In this document: positions 7,388 through 15,542 of the stretch, piece by piece
Numbering within the stretch: the first letter of the stretch is position 1
How the letters are laid out: each line of letters starts with the position of its first letter
NCBI GenBank assembly: GCA_937877455.1
Contig: CALFIU010000011.1
Coordinates: 1-22,980 of the forward strand
Reading direction: 5' to 3'
DNA length: 22,980 bases
Origin: an uncultured Bacteroidales bacterium
GTDB taxonomy: Bacteria > Bacteroidota > Bacteroidia > Bacteroidales > UBA3824
The notes under the pieces: generated by a model
The model's input: the letters and a program-made list of their open reading frames with translations, nothing else
The model's database searches: none
What the model was told of the DNA's origin: nothing
Made by a program: the position numbers and the translations under genes

Positions 7388-7430
7388 AAAAAATGGCAAT
7401 TGGTTGTTTATTACCAATTGCCATTTTTTT
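7386..7430. terminator. Bidirectional intrinsic terminator between convergent operons
   Basis: An A8 run (7386-7393), stem TGGCAATTGGT (7394-7404), 8-nt loop, ACCAATTGCCA (7413-7423) and T7 (7424-7430). Arms including the A/T tracts pair perfectly over about 18 bp. Reading from either strand the hairpin is followed by a T-tract, so it serves both the protease operon and the sensor operon. It overlaps the stop codon of the minus-strand gene at 7429-7431. Confidence 0.9.
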
Positions 7431-7863
7431 ATAGTCCAAGAAATTCTTGGAGATCTTTTTGTGTTATTTTAAAATCTGGCGACGAGGAGTTTTGGATTTT
7501 TTTGTTTTTGTAGTTGTTTAGTGTTTTTAGAAATTGGAAAAATTGTGCATCGTTAAATAAAATATCGCGAACTTTTGTTTCCATTTCTATTTGCGAACGG
7601 CGAGGATATAATTTTTCCCTTACTTGGGTTAGCATTTCTTCGGTTTCTTGTTTTAATAGTTTTTTGAGGATTATTTCGCTTAGACTATCTGCCGTAAATC
7701 TTGAATAAATTTTACAACTACTATTAAGCATTCCGTTATGGTTGAAATATCCGAGAATATATCCGTTGTCGAATTTTTCATCATAATCAAGAAAATAGCC
7801 GTCGATAAGTATTATTTCTCCGTTTTCGATGGTGAATAAGTTGTCAGTTCTTATTGCGTGCAT
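7429..7863 (-). CDS. Unknown 144-aa protein, last gene of the sensor operon
   Basis: I do not recognise this protein. It starts at ATG 7863, 8 nt after the hybrid kinase, and ends within the operon terminator. Residues 1-50 look beta-rich, with repeated hydrophobic strands (F-T-I-E-N-G-E-I-I-L-I-D-G-Y-F-L) that recall a small beta-barrel or SH3-like fold. Residues 57-125 are mostly helical and charged, and 130-144 form a short C-terminal helix. There is no signal peptide, membrane segment, receiver domain, or Hpt-type H-x-x-K-G motif. The tail after about residue 122 is Asn/Ser-rich. As the only non-sensory gene of the operon it is a candidate output or adaptor for the phosphorelay. Real gene status rests on tight operon spacing and its length. 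Confidence 0.7.
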   Translation of the reverse strand: MHAIRTDNLFTIENGEIILIDGYFLDYDEKFDNGYILGYFNHNGMLNSSCKIYSRFTADSLSEIILKKLLKQETEEMLTQVREKLYPRRSQIEMETKVRDILFNDAQFFQFLKTLNNYKNKKIQNSSSPDFKITQKDLQEFLGL

Positions 7864-7871
7864 TTTTTTTA

Positions 7872-10142
7872 TTATTTGTTGTTTATAAATCCGTTTATTG
7901 TGTTAATTAGGGTTTGTACATCAATTGGTTTTGTGAGATAATAGTTGCAACCAACAGCTATGCTTTTTTCTTTTTCGCCGCTTAATGCGTATGCTGTTTG
8001 GGCTATTATTATAACTTTTTGGTTAAATTCTCTTATTTTTTTTGTTGCATCGTAGCCATTCATCACTGGCATTTTAACGTCCATTAATATCATGTCAAGA
8101 TCTGGAGTTTTTTGAGCAATTTCAACGGCATCTTTTCCGTTTTGCGCCCAAATTGTAATTGCACCAGTGTCGGCTAAAACTTCGCGTAAAAATGCGATGT
8201 TGAGTTCTTCGTCTTCGGCGATGAGTATTTTTTTTCCGTTTAAATCTTGACTTTGAGTGTTTGACAGCGATGCGCCATATTCATCGTTGGCGTTAATTTC
8301 TGGGTCGTATGGAAGTGAGAAATAAAAAGTGCTACCTTTGTTAACTTCAGATTCTACCCACATTTTGCCGCCCATAAGTTCGGCAAGTTTTTTTGAAATT
8401 GTAAGTCCGAGTCCTGTTCCCGATTGGTTTTTGTCGTCTTTTTGTTCTATTTGACCAAAACGTTCAAAAATAATGTTAAACTTGTCGGCAGGCATTCCAA
8501 CCCCTGTATCGCTTACGTAGAATAGCATTTCTGTGGGGCTTGCAAATTTGTAGCCTACTTCTATGTATCCTTGTTCGGTAAATTTCATGGCGTTGCCGAT
8601 GAGGTTGTTGAATATTTGTTTAAAGCGATAGGGGTCTGTTTCAATTTTGAAGTCATCAGATTCAACTGCTTTTTTTAACCTAAATTCAAACGGTTTTTCT
8701 TTCATGTTGTTGATTTGGAAGTGTGATATGTACAACTCGTTCATTATTGGATTGAGTTCCACTTGTCGAGTTTTTACTTTGAGTTGACCTGCTTCTATTT
8801 TTGAAATGTCTATGATGTCGTTTATGAGGTTTAGCAAACTTTTGCCGCTGTTGATAATAAAATCAAGGTATTTGGCTTTGTTTTTGTCAAAGTTGCCTGG
8901 TTTTGCTAATAGTTCAGAAAAACCTATAATTGAGTTCATTGGTGTGCGTATTTCGTGGCTCATGTTGGCCAAGAACGCTGATTTTAGTTTGTCGGATTCT
9001 TCAGCTTTTTGTTTGGCTTCTATTAGTTTTTTTTCGTTTTCTTTTCTTGTGGTTATGTCGCGTAGGGTAACAACATATCCGTTTTCGTTTTGTAATTTTA
9101 CAGGCGAAACCGACACTTCTAATGGTATTTTTTTATCGCCAGTGGTTATTCCGTATGCATCAAATATGCCTTCAAAATATTTGCAAGTGCCTGTTTTTAT
9201 GTATTTTTCAACTTCTGTATCAAATTCTTGGTGAGTGTCGGCAGGAATTATTGCGTTTTTGAAACTATCGTTTTGTATATCTTTGCTTGTTCTCCCAAAC
9301 ATTTTTTCTGCTGCGGGGTTGAAAAATTTTATTTTTAGTTTGCTGTCGAGTATAATTATAGCGTCGAACGAAACTTCGTTAACTTTTGCGAAAATTTCGT
9401 TTATTGATTTTTCGCCTTCCCTTGCCAAATCGCGTTCTTTTTCGCGTTTTATTATGTGGCTTGTCATTATTGCAAACTGGTTGTAAAGTTGTGCTATTTC
9501 GTCTTTTCCTGCTGGTGGGGTTATTTTTTCGTCGAATTTTTCGTTTTCTGTTATGTATTTTATTTTTTCTGTGAGGATTGATATTGGTCTTGCGAGTAGT
9601 CGTTGTAGCAAGTATATCAACACAATTATTACAAAAATTACCAAAACCACTATTATTGCTGCTATTATCATAAACCTGTAGCTTAGTAGATAATGGCTTT
9701 TGGGGTTGATATTTAGGTATATAATGCCTTTTATTTCGTTTTTGTGTATTGCGGGTTCGGCAACAACGAGATAATTGTTTTCAAATTTGGAACTTGCTTC
9801 GAGTTGTAGGTTATTAACCGTGAATTTTGTGTTAGATTGGTTGTATGCAGCCAAAAGTTTGCCGTCTTCTTTATAAACCAATGCGTTTTCTACATCGGGC
9901 AAAATGTGCATACGTTGTAGTATTTCGTTTATTTCGGTTGGGTTGTTGAAATCTATGGCGGTTACAAGTTGCTCTGCTGCAAATTTTGCCAAAAGTTTGT
10001 ATTCTTCGGTAAGTTTTTCGTCAACGAATCTTATGTGTAGTGCTACTACCGACACTGTTATAAGCAATGCACTCAAAAGTCCTATGAATAAGTGGCTTAT
10101 GAGTAGTTTGTATTTTATTGAAAGATTTGCAAAAAAGTTCAT
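7872..10142 (-). CDS. Hybrid histidine kinase with CHASE8-like sensor
   Basis: A 756-aa inner-membrane kinase. Domains in order: TM1 (about 14-36), a periplasmic domain 37-153, TM2 (about 156-180), HAMP (180-232), PAS (250-370), HisKA with phospho-acceptor H396 (MSHEIRTPMN), HATPase_c with N513, D545 (DTGVGM) and GTGLGL (575-580), and a C-terminal receiver with D688 (LMDVKMP) and K738. The periplasmic part, with 'AAEQLVTAIDFNNP' followed by a helix and 'ENALVYKEDGKLLAAY', resembles the CHASE8 domain of YfiN/TpbB. It lies directly downstream of a YfiR-like gene, 12 nt away. There is no Hpt or DNA-binding domain, so phosphate must go to proteins coded elsewhere. All catalytic residues are present. 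Kinase call is certain; CHASE8 is inference. Confidence 0.95.
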   Translation of the reverse strand: MNFFANLSIKYKLLISHLFIGLLSALLITVSVVALHIRFVDEKLTEEYKLLAKFAAEQLVTAIDFNNPTEINEILQRMHILPDVENALVYKEDGKLLAAYNQSNTKFTVNNLQLEASSKFENNYLVVAEPAIHKNEIKGIIYLNINPKSHYLLSYRFMIIAAIIVVLVIFVIIVLIYLLQRLLARPISILTEKIKYITENEKFDEKITPPAGKDEIAQLYNQFAIMTSHIIKREKERDLAREGEKSINEIFAKVNEVSFDAIIILDSKLKIKFFNPAAEKMFGRTSKDIQNDSFKNAIIPADTHQEFDTEVEKYIKTGTCKYFEGIFDAYGITTGDKKIPLEVSVSPVKLQNENGYVVTLRDITTRKENEKKLIEAKQKAEESDKLKSAFLANMSHEIRTPMNSIIGFSELLAKPGNFDKNKAKYLDFIINSGKSLLNLINDIIDISKIEAGQLKVKTRQVELNPIMNELYISHFQINNMKEKPFEFRLKKAVESDDFKIETDPYRFKQIFNNLIGNAMKFTEQGYIEVGYKFASPTEMLFYVSDTGVGMPADKFNIIFERFGQIEQKDDKNQSGTGLGLTISKKLAELMGGKMWVESEVNKGSTFYFSLPYDPEINANDEYGASLSNTQSQDLNGKKILIAEDEELNIAFLREVLADTGAITIWAQNGKDAVEIAQKTPDLDMILMDVKMPVMNGYDATKKIREFNQKVIIIAQTAYALSGEKEKSIAVGCNYYLTKPIDVQTLINTINGFINNK

Positions 10143-10154
10143 ATTGTGTGTTTT

Positions 10155-10667
10155 TTAGTTTATGGTGTATTGATGAGTGTAGTTTAGAAGCGAACTTCTT
10201 ATTGTTAGACCCGATTCTATTACTGCTTGCCTATTGTAGAGATAGTCGGTGCAGTTGTCGGTGGCATTAAAGTAGAACATAATGCCATAATTGAGTAAAT
10301 TTTTGTCTGTTGTTAGTGATAGTATTTGTTGATTTGTGATTTTTTCTTTGATTTCAGTAGGTGTTATTTGTGCTGTTTCGGAGATATAAATAACGTGTAC
10401 ATTGGCAGTTTCGTCCAATGAATTTAATTTTGTTAGTTTTATTCTTGGATTGTCTGTTTGTAGGTTAGAGAAATATTTTTGCATTTTTTCAAAATCGTCT
10501 TTGTCTGTTGCAGCCATAATAATTATTTCGTTGCTATTGTTTTCAGACCACGTGGTGTATTTTATAAATTTTACTATTGCTTGATACTTTGCGTAGTCGT
10601 CTTGTTGCAGCGGTGAGAATATGTTTATTACTCCAAATATTATTAATATGCAGTTAATAAGATACAT
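10155..10667 (-). CDS. YfiR-like periplasmic regulator (DUF4154)
   Basis: A 170-aa exported protein. Residues 1-18 form a signal peptide with a short hydrophobic core (YLINCILIIFGVINIF). The mature part matches YfiR-family features: A-I-V-K-F-I-K-Y-T-T-W (30-40), as in the family's A-x-x-x-N-F-A-K-F-x-x-W-P, a strand I-I-I-M-A-A-T, and a C-terminal core that includes L-N-Y-G-I-M-F-Y-F-N (125-134) and E-S-G-L-T-I-R-S-S-L-L (151-161). In Pseudomonas, YfiR sits in the periplasm and holds the CHASE8 diguanylate cyclase YfiN inactive. Only one cysteine (C139) remains in the mature protein, so the disulfides of Pseudomonas YfiR cannot form. It lies 9 nt after the dCache sensor and 12 nt before the CHASE8-like kinase, its probable partner. 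Confidence 0.8.
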   Translation of the reverse strand: MYLINCILIIFGVINIFSPLQQDDYAKYQAIVKFIKYTTWSENNSNEIIIMAATDKDDFEKMQKYFSNLQTDNPRIKLTKLNSLDETANVHVIYISETAQITPTEIKEKITNQQILSLTTDKNLLNYGIMFYFNATDNCTDYLYNRQAVIESGLTIRSSLLNYTHQYTIN

Positions 10668-10676
10668 TTTTGTTTT

Positions 10677-13352
10677 TTAGTTTTTTGAATTGTCATTTTC
10701 GTCGGTTTGTTTATCTGTTCCGTTTAACTGGTTTTCGAGGTTTTTAACTTTTTCTTTTAAATTTGATTCTATTTTTCTGAATTTTGAAATTCGTTTTTCA
10801 AGTTCGCGTTTAAAGAATTGAGCACTTGTGGTGGCTTTGTCGAATCTTTGGCGTGTTTCGGCGTTTTGTTTTTTTGCATCCATGAGTTCTTTGTTGAGTT
10901 GCTCAATATCATTTTCGTATTGTTTTATTTTTTCTTTACATTCTGCTATTTCGGCGTTATTTTTTGCGTAAAGTTTTTTGGTTTTTTCCAATTCGTCTTC
11001 TTGTGCTATTTGGTTGGTAACATCAAATGCGAGTACAAGTATTTTGTCTGGTTTGTTGTTGGAGTCATATACAGGCACAAGCATATTTCTTACTTTGCGA
11101 ATGGTGTTGTTTATTTTAAATTCAGCAACGTAATTTTCTGTAGCACCTTGTTTTACGTTGTCCCAAATTTTTTTGAAATCGTCGTATTTGCCGAGCGTTA
11201 GTTGGAGTATTTCGTATATGTTTTTGCGTTTTATGTCGTTGATGTCGAGTGTATAACGTAGCGAAAACTTTCTGTTGGCATCTATTGTTTCTCCTTTTAG
11301 TGTAAACTGTGCCATCATGATGGTTCTGTTTAGTGCATGATTTATTTTTTCCATTTGGAGATGTTCTGTTTGGAGCGTTTCAAGGTATTTTTGAAGGCTA
11401 CCAATTTCTTCTTTTAACTCGTTTTCTCGTTGTTCCATCATTTTTGATTGTTCGCGCGATTGTTCGAGTAGCATGCTTGTTTGCTGATTTATCTTTGCGT
11501 TGGCGATGGTTGATGCAACGTTTTCGCTAATTCTTTCTACAAAACTTATTTGGTATTTTTCAAATGTTCTGAATGATGCAAATTCCATAACACCGTATAG
11601 ATAATCGTTGAACACCAATGGTACAAACATTACAGCTTTTGGTTTTGCTTGTCCGAGTCCTGAGCTTATGTCGGCGTAATCGTCGGGGACGTTGTTGAGT
11701 ATTATTGTGTGTTTTTCCATGGCGCAGGCGCCAATCAATCCTTCGTCCATACCTATAATGCGTTTGTGAAATCTTTCGTGTCCATATGCGAATACACCGT
11801 ATAATTCCAAAACTTCGGTTTTTGGGTCGTTTGGGTTTTGTGTGCGTATAAACATACCGCCTTGGTTTACATTGATGTATGGTACAAGATGGTCTATTAC
11901 TTCGTTGCTAAGTTTGTGTATGTCTGATATGTGAGTACGCAGAATGTCGGAAAATTTTGAGTGTCCTTCTGTTGCCCACTGATTTCTTTTTTCTTCGCTT
12001 AGTCGTTCTTCTTCTTTACGTTTGTTTTCTTTTAGGTTGTCGCGCATGTTTACAAGTGCTTTGCCTATAACGTTGTTTTTGAGTGTTGTTTTGTATTCGG
12101 CATCGAGGTTTCCGTCTTTTATTTGTGTTGCAAATTTGGCTGTTTGTGTCAACGAATTGGTAAGGTTTGTTATAGAATGTAGCAAAGATGTAAATTCGCT
12201 TGCACCCAAACCGCGTAATTGTTTTTTTATATCAATGTTGAAATCTCCTTTTGCAAGGCTTCGCATCATATCTTTTAGTGTATCAATTGGTTTGGCAAGG
12301 TAGTTTGATACTAATATTATGAATATGATGTATATTGTAAGTATCAATAGTGCTACCAACACAAGTTTGGTGGATATTTCGTGGCGTTCGGTTTCTATGT
12401 ATTTTAATGGGATAAATGTTGCCATTATGATACATTCGTCAAATCCGGGTAGTTTTATGCGGTGGTTGTGAATATAAACTTGTAAGTTGTTTTGTTCTAT
12501 TAGTGTTATTTCATCGTCAATTGGTAGGTTTGCTATGGTTTTTGATATTATGCCTATTTTTTCTTCTGTAAACCTAAATACTTCTCTGATGTTTCTGCCT
12601 TGGAGGTTTTTTTTGCGAGAATAGAATATGTTTCCGTTTTGCGATGCCATTATCATTTCTATTTCGGATGGTACTTTTGCATCGAGTTTTTTTCTTAGGA
12701 TTTTCATATCTAAATCAAGACCAAGAACACCTAAAAATTTACCGTTTATTATTATCGGTTTCATTAAAACTAATGATTCGTTTGTTTCTCCGTCTGATGC
12801 CAATGATGTTGTATATGGTTGCAAAGTACGCTTCATTTGGCGATATATGTCGTATATTTCGGTTGGCGTTGACATTAAATCGTTAGAAAATTCAGCTGCA
12901 CCGCTTTCTCGTTTGTTAAAACGCCCATACCATCCCAAAGGAAAGCCAGGATTGGTGTTTACTAATAGACTGTCGGAATTGTTGAGTGTATATGGTTCAG
13001 TAATTAGCCAAACAGATTTTGCCATAGGCTCTGTTTCGAGAAAATATTGCATCATCTTTGCAGCCATTGGTGCTGTTTGTATGCGTAGTATGTTGGTTTG
13101 CTCTGTTAATGCCTTAGTTTCGGCATTAAGACGAGAGGTGGCTAATGTTAGGTCATATTCAAAGTCGTATGCATAATTGTCGGCAGCGGTGTTACCCTTT
13201 AGTTTGCCGTAGTCGGATACTTTGTCGAGTACAATGTATTTTTGGGCAATTATAACGCAACCTATAATAAACATTGCTCCTGCGATGGCTGCGAATACTG
13301 CTTTCCACCTTATGGTGTTAAACTTATTTAATATTTTATTATTTTTGTTCAT
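10677..13352 (-). CDS. dCache-HAMP-GAF-PAS membrane sensor without output domain
   Basis: An 891-aa inner-membrane sensor. TM1 is about 17-38, an extracytoplasmic double-Cache domain spans about 40-325, TM2 about 328-350, HAMP 350-403, a second HAMP-like or coiled segment to about 460, GAF 465-622, coiled coil 622-675, PAS 675-785 and a long C-terminal coiled coil 785-880. Cache features include V-W-L-I-T-E-P-Y and F-L-G-V-L-G-L-D-L-D-M. The GAF carries D-E-G-L-I-G-A-C-A-M-E-K (536-547). No HisKA, GGDEF, EAL, receiver, phosphatase or chemoreceptor hairpin can be found. The C-terminus is Asp/Asn/Lys-rich. The gene starts 4 nt after its upstream paralogue. I read it as a scaffold or co-sensor that passes its signal through protein contact. 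Confidence 0.85.
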   Translation of the reverse strand: MNKNNKILNKFNTIRWKAVFAAIAGAMFIIGCVIIAQKYIVLDKVSDYGKLKGNTAADNYAYDFEYDLTLATSRLNAETKALTEQTNILRIQTAPMAAKMMQYFLETEPMAKSVWLITEPYTLNNSDSLLVNTNPGFPLGWYGRFNKRESGAAEFSNDLMSTPTEIYDIYRQMKRTLQPYTTSLASDGETNESLVLMKPIIINGKFLGVLGLDLDMKILRKKLDAKVPSEIEMIMASQNGNIFYSRKKNLQGRNIREVFRFTEEKIGIISKTIANLPIDDEITLIEQNNLQVYIHNHRIKLPGFDECIIMATFIPLKYIETERHEISTKLVLVALLILTIYIIFIILVSNYLAKPIDTLKDMMRSLAKGDFNIDIKKQLRGLGASEFTSLLHSITNLTNSLTQTAKFATQIKDGNLDAEYKTTLKNNVIGKALVNMRDNLKENKRKEEERLSEEKRNQWATEGHSKFSDILRTHISDIHKLSNEVIDHLVPYINVNQGGMFIRTQNPNDPKTEVLELYGVFAYGHERFHKRIIGMDEGLIGACAMEKHTIILNNVPDDYADISSGLGQAKPKAVMFVPLVFNDYLYGVMEFASFRTFEKYQISFVERISENVASTIANAKINQQTSMLLEQSREQSKMMEQRENELKEEIGSLQKYLETLQTEHLQMEKINHALNRTIMMAQFTLKGETIDANRKFSLRYTLDINDIKRKNIYEILQLTLGKYDDFKKIWDNVKQGATENYVAEFKINNTIRKVRNMLVPVYDSNNKPDKILVLAFDVTNQIAQEDELEKTKKLYAKNNAEIAECKEKIKQYENDIEQLNKELMDAKKQNAETRQRFDKATTSAQFFKRELEKRISKFRKIESNLKEKVKNLENQLNGTDKQTDENDNSKN

Positions 13353-13356
13353 AACC

Positions 13357-15291
13357 TTAGTCCAACTTACGTCCTAATCTGTTTTCTGTTGCCAATTTAA
13401 AATCTGCGAGTTTTGAGTTTTCTTCTTTTAGTTTTTTGTTTTCTTCTTTTAGTGCTTTTATTTCGTTATTTTTGTTTTTTGTTTCTATTTCTGCATTTTG
13501 AAGATTTATGGTGTATTGTTCGAGCCTTTTGCCTATTTCGCGAAGTTTGTATAGGTTTTTGGTGTTTTCTCTTACGTATGATATTGTTATTGCTATGTCT
13601 TCTGAAAGTTGTTGAATAAATTTTATTCTATAGTCTTCAAATTTATCTGTGCGACATAGTTCTATCATTCCGTATATTTTGTTGTTTAGCAAAAGTGGCA
13701 TTACTAAAAGGTGTCCTGGTTTTGTATCACCAAAACCCGAACCAATTTTTATGTAGTTGTCTGGTATATCTTCTATTAGAAACATTGTTTTTTCTACGGC
13801 ACATGTTCCAACAATGCCTTCGTAAAGGCTTATTCTTTTTTGCATAAATTTTTGTCTATCAGCGGCGTATGCTGCTTTCATTTCAAGGTGTATGTCGTCT
13901 GGGTTATCGTCTTCGTATATGTACATTGCACCGTAGTTGGCTGCCATGTATTTTATTAGATTTCTTGTGGTTTCGTCGCAAAGTCGGTCTAAGTTGTTGT
14001 TGTTTTTACGAAGAATAGCACCAAATTCTGTTAATCCTAAGTTTATTTTATCTTGCAACTCATCGGCTTTACGGCGTTCTAATTGTTCTTTTATTTGTTT
14101 TTCAAGATTGTTTTTCATGTTGCGAAGCGAATTTCCGAGTTCATCGTTTTCGCTAAGTAGTTTAAAGTCTTTTTCAAGTCGTCCGTTGCCAATGCTTTCT
14201 GTAAAAAGTTGCTTTTCTTTTAGGTTTTCTACAAAAAGGCTTAATTGTTCAGCCATTATATCTATTTCGTTGGTGCTACCATAGTTTTTGGTTGGTGGTA
14301 CAAGTTTGCCTTCGAGCAGTGTGTTGAGGTATTCGCTCATTCTTTCGTTGGGTTTTGTTACCGATTGAAATAGAAGTAGAAAGAATATCAGTCCTGCTAT
14401 TATTGTTACAACTTGTATAATTACTATTTTAGATACTAAGGAGTAATGTTTGTCGTTTCGTAATTCGTTAGACTCGTCTAACATTTCTTCTATATCTATT
14501 TGCATGGTTTTTATTTGAGCATTTGCCTCGCCTTTAAATCCGTCATTGTTGTTTAGTCCAAGTTGCAACTGCTTGGCAAATATGAGGTTAAATGTTGTTC
14601 TATACTCTACTATCTGGTCTGTCATTTTGGATATTTGATACCTAACGAGCATGTTTGGGGTGTTGTTGCCAGTGCTTTTGAGTATGCGTAATAGAGCATC
14701 AATTTTTTTGTTGAAATTTTTGTAATCTTCAATGTTAGATGTCTCAAGAAATGATTGTTCGTATTTGTAAGCTTCTTGAAATATGTTATTTGTTCCCGAT
14801 ATTGAAAACTGATTTCCAGTGGTGGATGCAGCCCTGCGCGATACGTCAAGTCGTCCGCCAGCATCAGAAAGGGAGCGTATATAACTTTTTGTTTCGGTTA
14901 TTTCATTTATTTTTTTTCGATAGCTTTCAAATTCTTCTCTAAACACCGAAATTGATTGTTCCATTTTTCTGCTTTTGTCGGGTATTGTTTGGTCTATTGT
15001 GGCTATTCCATTGTTGATACCGATGCAGAGTAGGTTTATATCAGATACTAAAGTATCTTCTTTTTCTTTGTCGCGTGTTGTTGAGTAAAGGTTGAAAAGT
15101 TCATATTGTAAATTTCTTATTTCGGAAAGATTATTTTTTAAGTTTATTTCGGCTTTGTATGCCTGGTCTATCTCGTCATAGTTTTTTACTAAATAATAAA
15201 ACGAAATGCCCGTTATCGCTGCATAAATAGCGAAACATATCAGCATAACTCTGAATTTATATCTTACGGATATTCGTTCCGGTGTATTCAT
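13357..15291 (-). CDS. Four-helix-sensor-HAMP-GAF membrane protein without output domain
   Basis: A 644-aa inner-membrane protein and first gene of the operon. TM1 is about 13-34; an all-helical extracytoplasmic domain of about 250 residues (35-285) resembles four-helix-bundle or HBM-type ligand sensors; TM2 is 287-310; HAMP 310-362; a second linker 370-415; GAF 435-573 with Y-E-G-I-V-G-T-C-A-V-E-K (490-501) and N-Y-I-K-I-G-S-G-F-G (512-521); and a C-terminal coiled coil 575-630 with an EENKKLKEENSKL heptad run. The GAF half is clearly paralogous to the next gene, with shared I-P-D-N-Y / V-P-D-D-Y and G-D-T-K-P / G-Q-A-K-P motifs. No kinase, cyclase or chemoreceptor domain follows. The ATG at 15291 lies about 94 nt downstream of a strong promoter. 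Confidence 0.85.
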   Translation of the reverse strand: MNTPERISVRYKFRVMLICFAIYAAITGISFYYLVKNYDEIDQAYKAEINLKNNLSEIRNLQYELFNLYSTTRDKEKEDTLVSDINLLCIGINNGIATIDQTIPDKSRKMEQSISVFREEFESYRKKINEITETKSYIRSLSDAGGRLDVSRRAASTTGNQFSISGTNNIFQEAYKYEQSFLETSNIEDYKNFNKKIDALLRILKSTGNNTPNMLVRYQISKMTDQIVEYRTTFNLIFAKQLQLGLNNNDGFKGEANAQIKTMQIDIEEMLDESNELRNDKHYSLVSKIVIIQVVTIIAGLIFFLLLFQSVTKPNERMSEYLNTLLEGKLVPPTKNYGSTNEIDIMAEQLSLFVENLKEKQLFTESIGNGRLEKDFKLLSENDELGNSLRNMKNNLEKQIKEQLERRKADELQDKINLGLTEFGAILRKNNNNLDRLCDETTRNLIKYMAANYGAMYIYEDDNPDDIHLEMKAAYAADRQKFMQKRISLYEGIVGTCAVEKTMFLIEDIPDNYIKIGSGFGDTKPGHLLVMPLLLNNKIYGMIELCRTDKFEDYRIKFIQQLSEDIAITISYVRENTKNLYKLREIGKRLEQYTINLQNAEIETKNKNNEIKALKEENKKLKEENSKLADFKLATENRLGRKLD

Positions 15292-15384
15292 ATTGTCTAT
15301 TTTTCAGAATATTTGTTTAGTCTTTTTGTTTTTTTGTAATGTTTTATTTATTATTTTAATTGAAATTATTCTCATCACAAAAAA

Positions 15385-15415
15385 CAAAGATAAAAAACAT
15401 ATTAAATCTTACAAA
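15385..15415 (-). promoter_or_regulatory. Promoter of the five-gene sensor operon
   Basis: Minus strand: TTTG at 15415-15412, a 19-nt spacer, TATCTTTG at 15392-15385, a perfect TAnnTTTG. It points toward the first GAF sensor and is back-to-back with the lysC promoter; the leader is about 85 nt. Confidence 0.7.
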
Positions 15416-15474
15416 CACCTTGCCGTTTGATTTTTAATTAAATTTTCTTTTTTTGCTATTATTTGAATAATTTT

Positions 15475-15505
15475 TTTGTTTGACAAATAAAGAAATTTAA
15501 TTTTG
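15475..15505 (+). promoter_or_regulatory. Promoter of lysC-lysA
   Basis: TTTG at 15475-15478, a 19-nt spacer, TAATTTTG at 15498-15505, a perfect TAnnTTTG. The start would lie near 15511, about 30 nt before the lysC ATG. No leader peptide or lysine-riboswitch fold can fit in such a short leader. Confidence 0.7.
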
Positions 15506-15542
15506 CAGCGAAATTTATACAGAATACAAAAAACTAAAAAAG

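Noticed and set aside
10677..15291. The two GAF sensors as chemoreceptors (HAMP plus coiled coil).
   Set aside because: Neither has the conserved receptor hairpin tip or methylation helices, and no che genes lie nearby.
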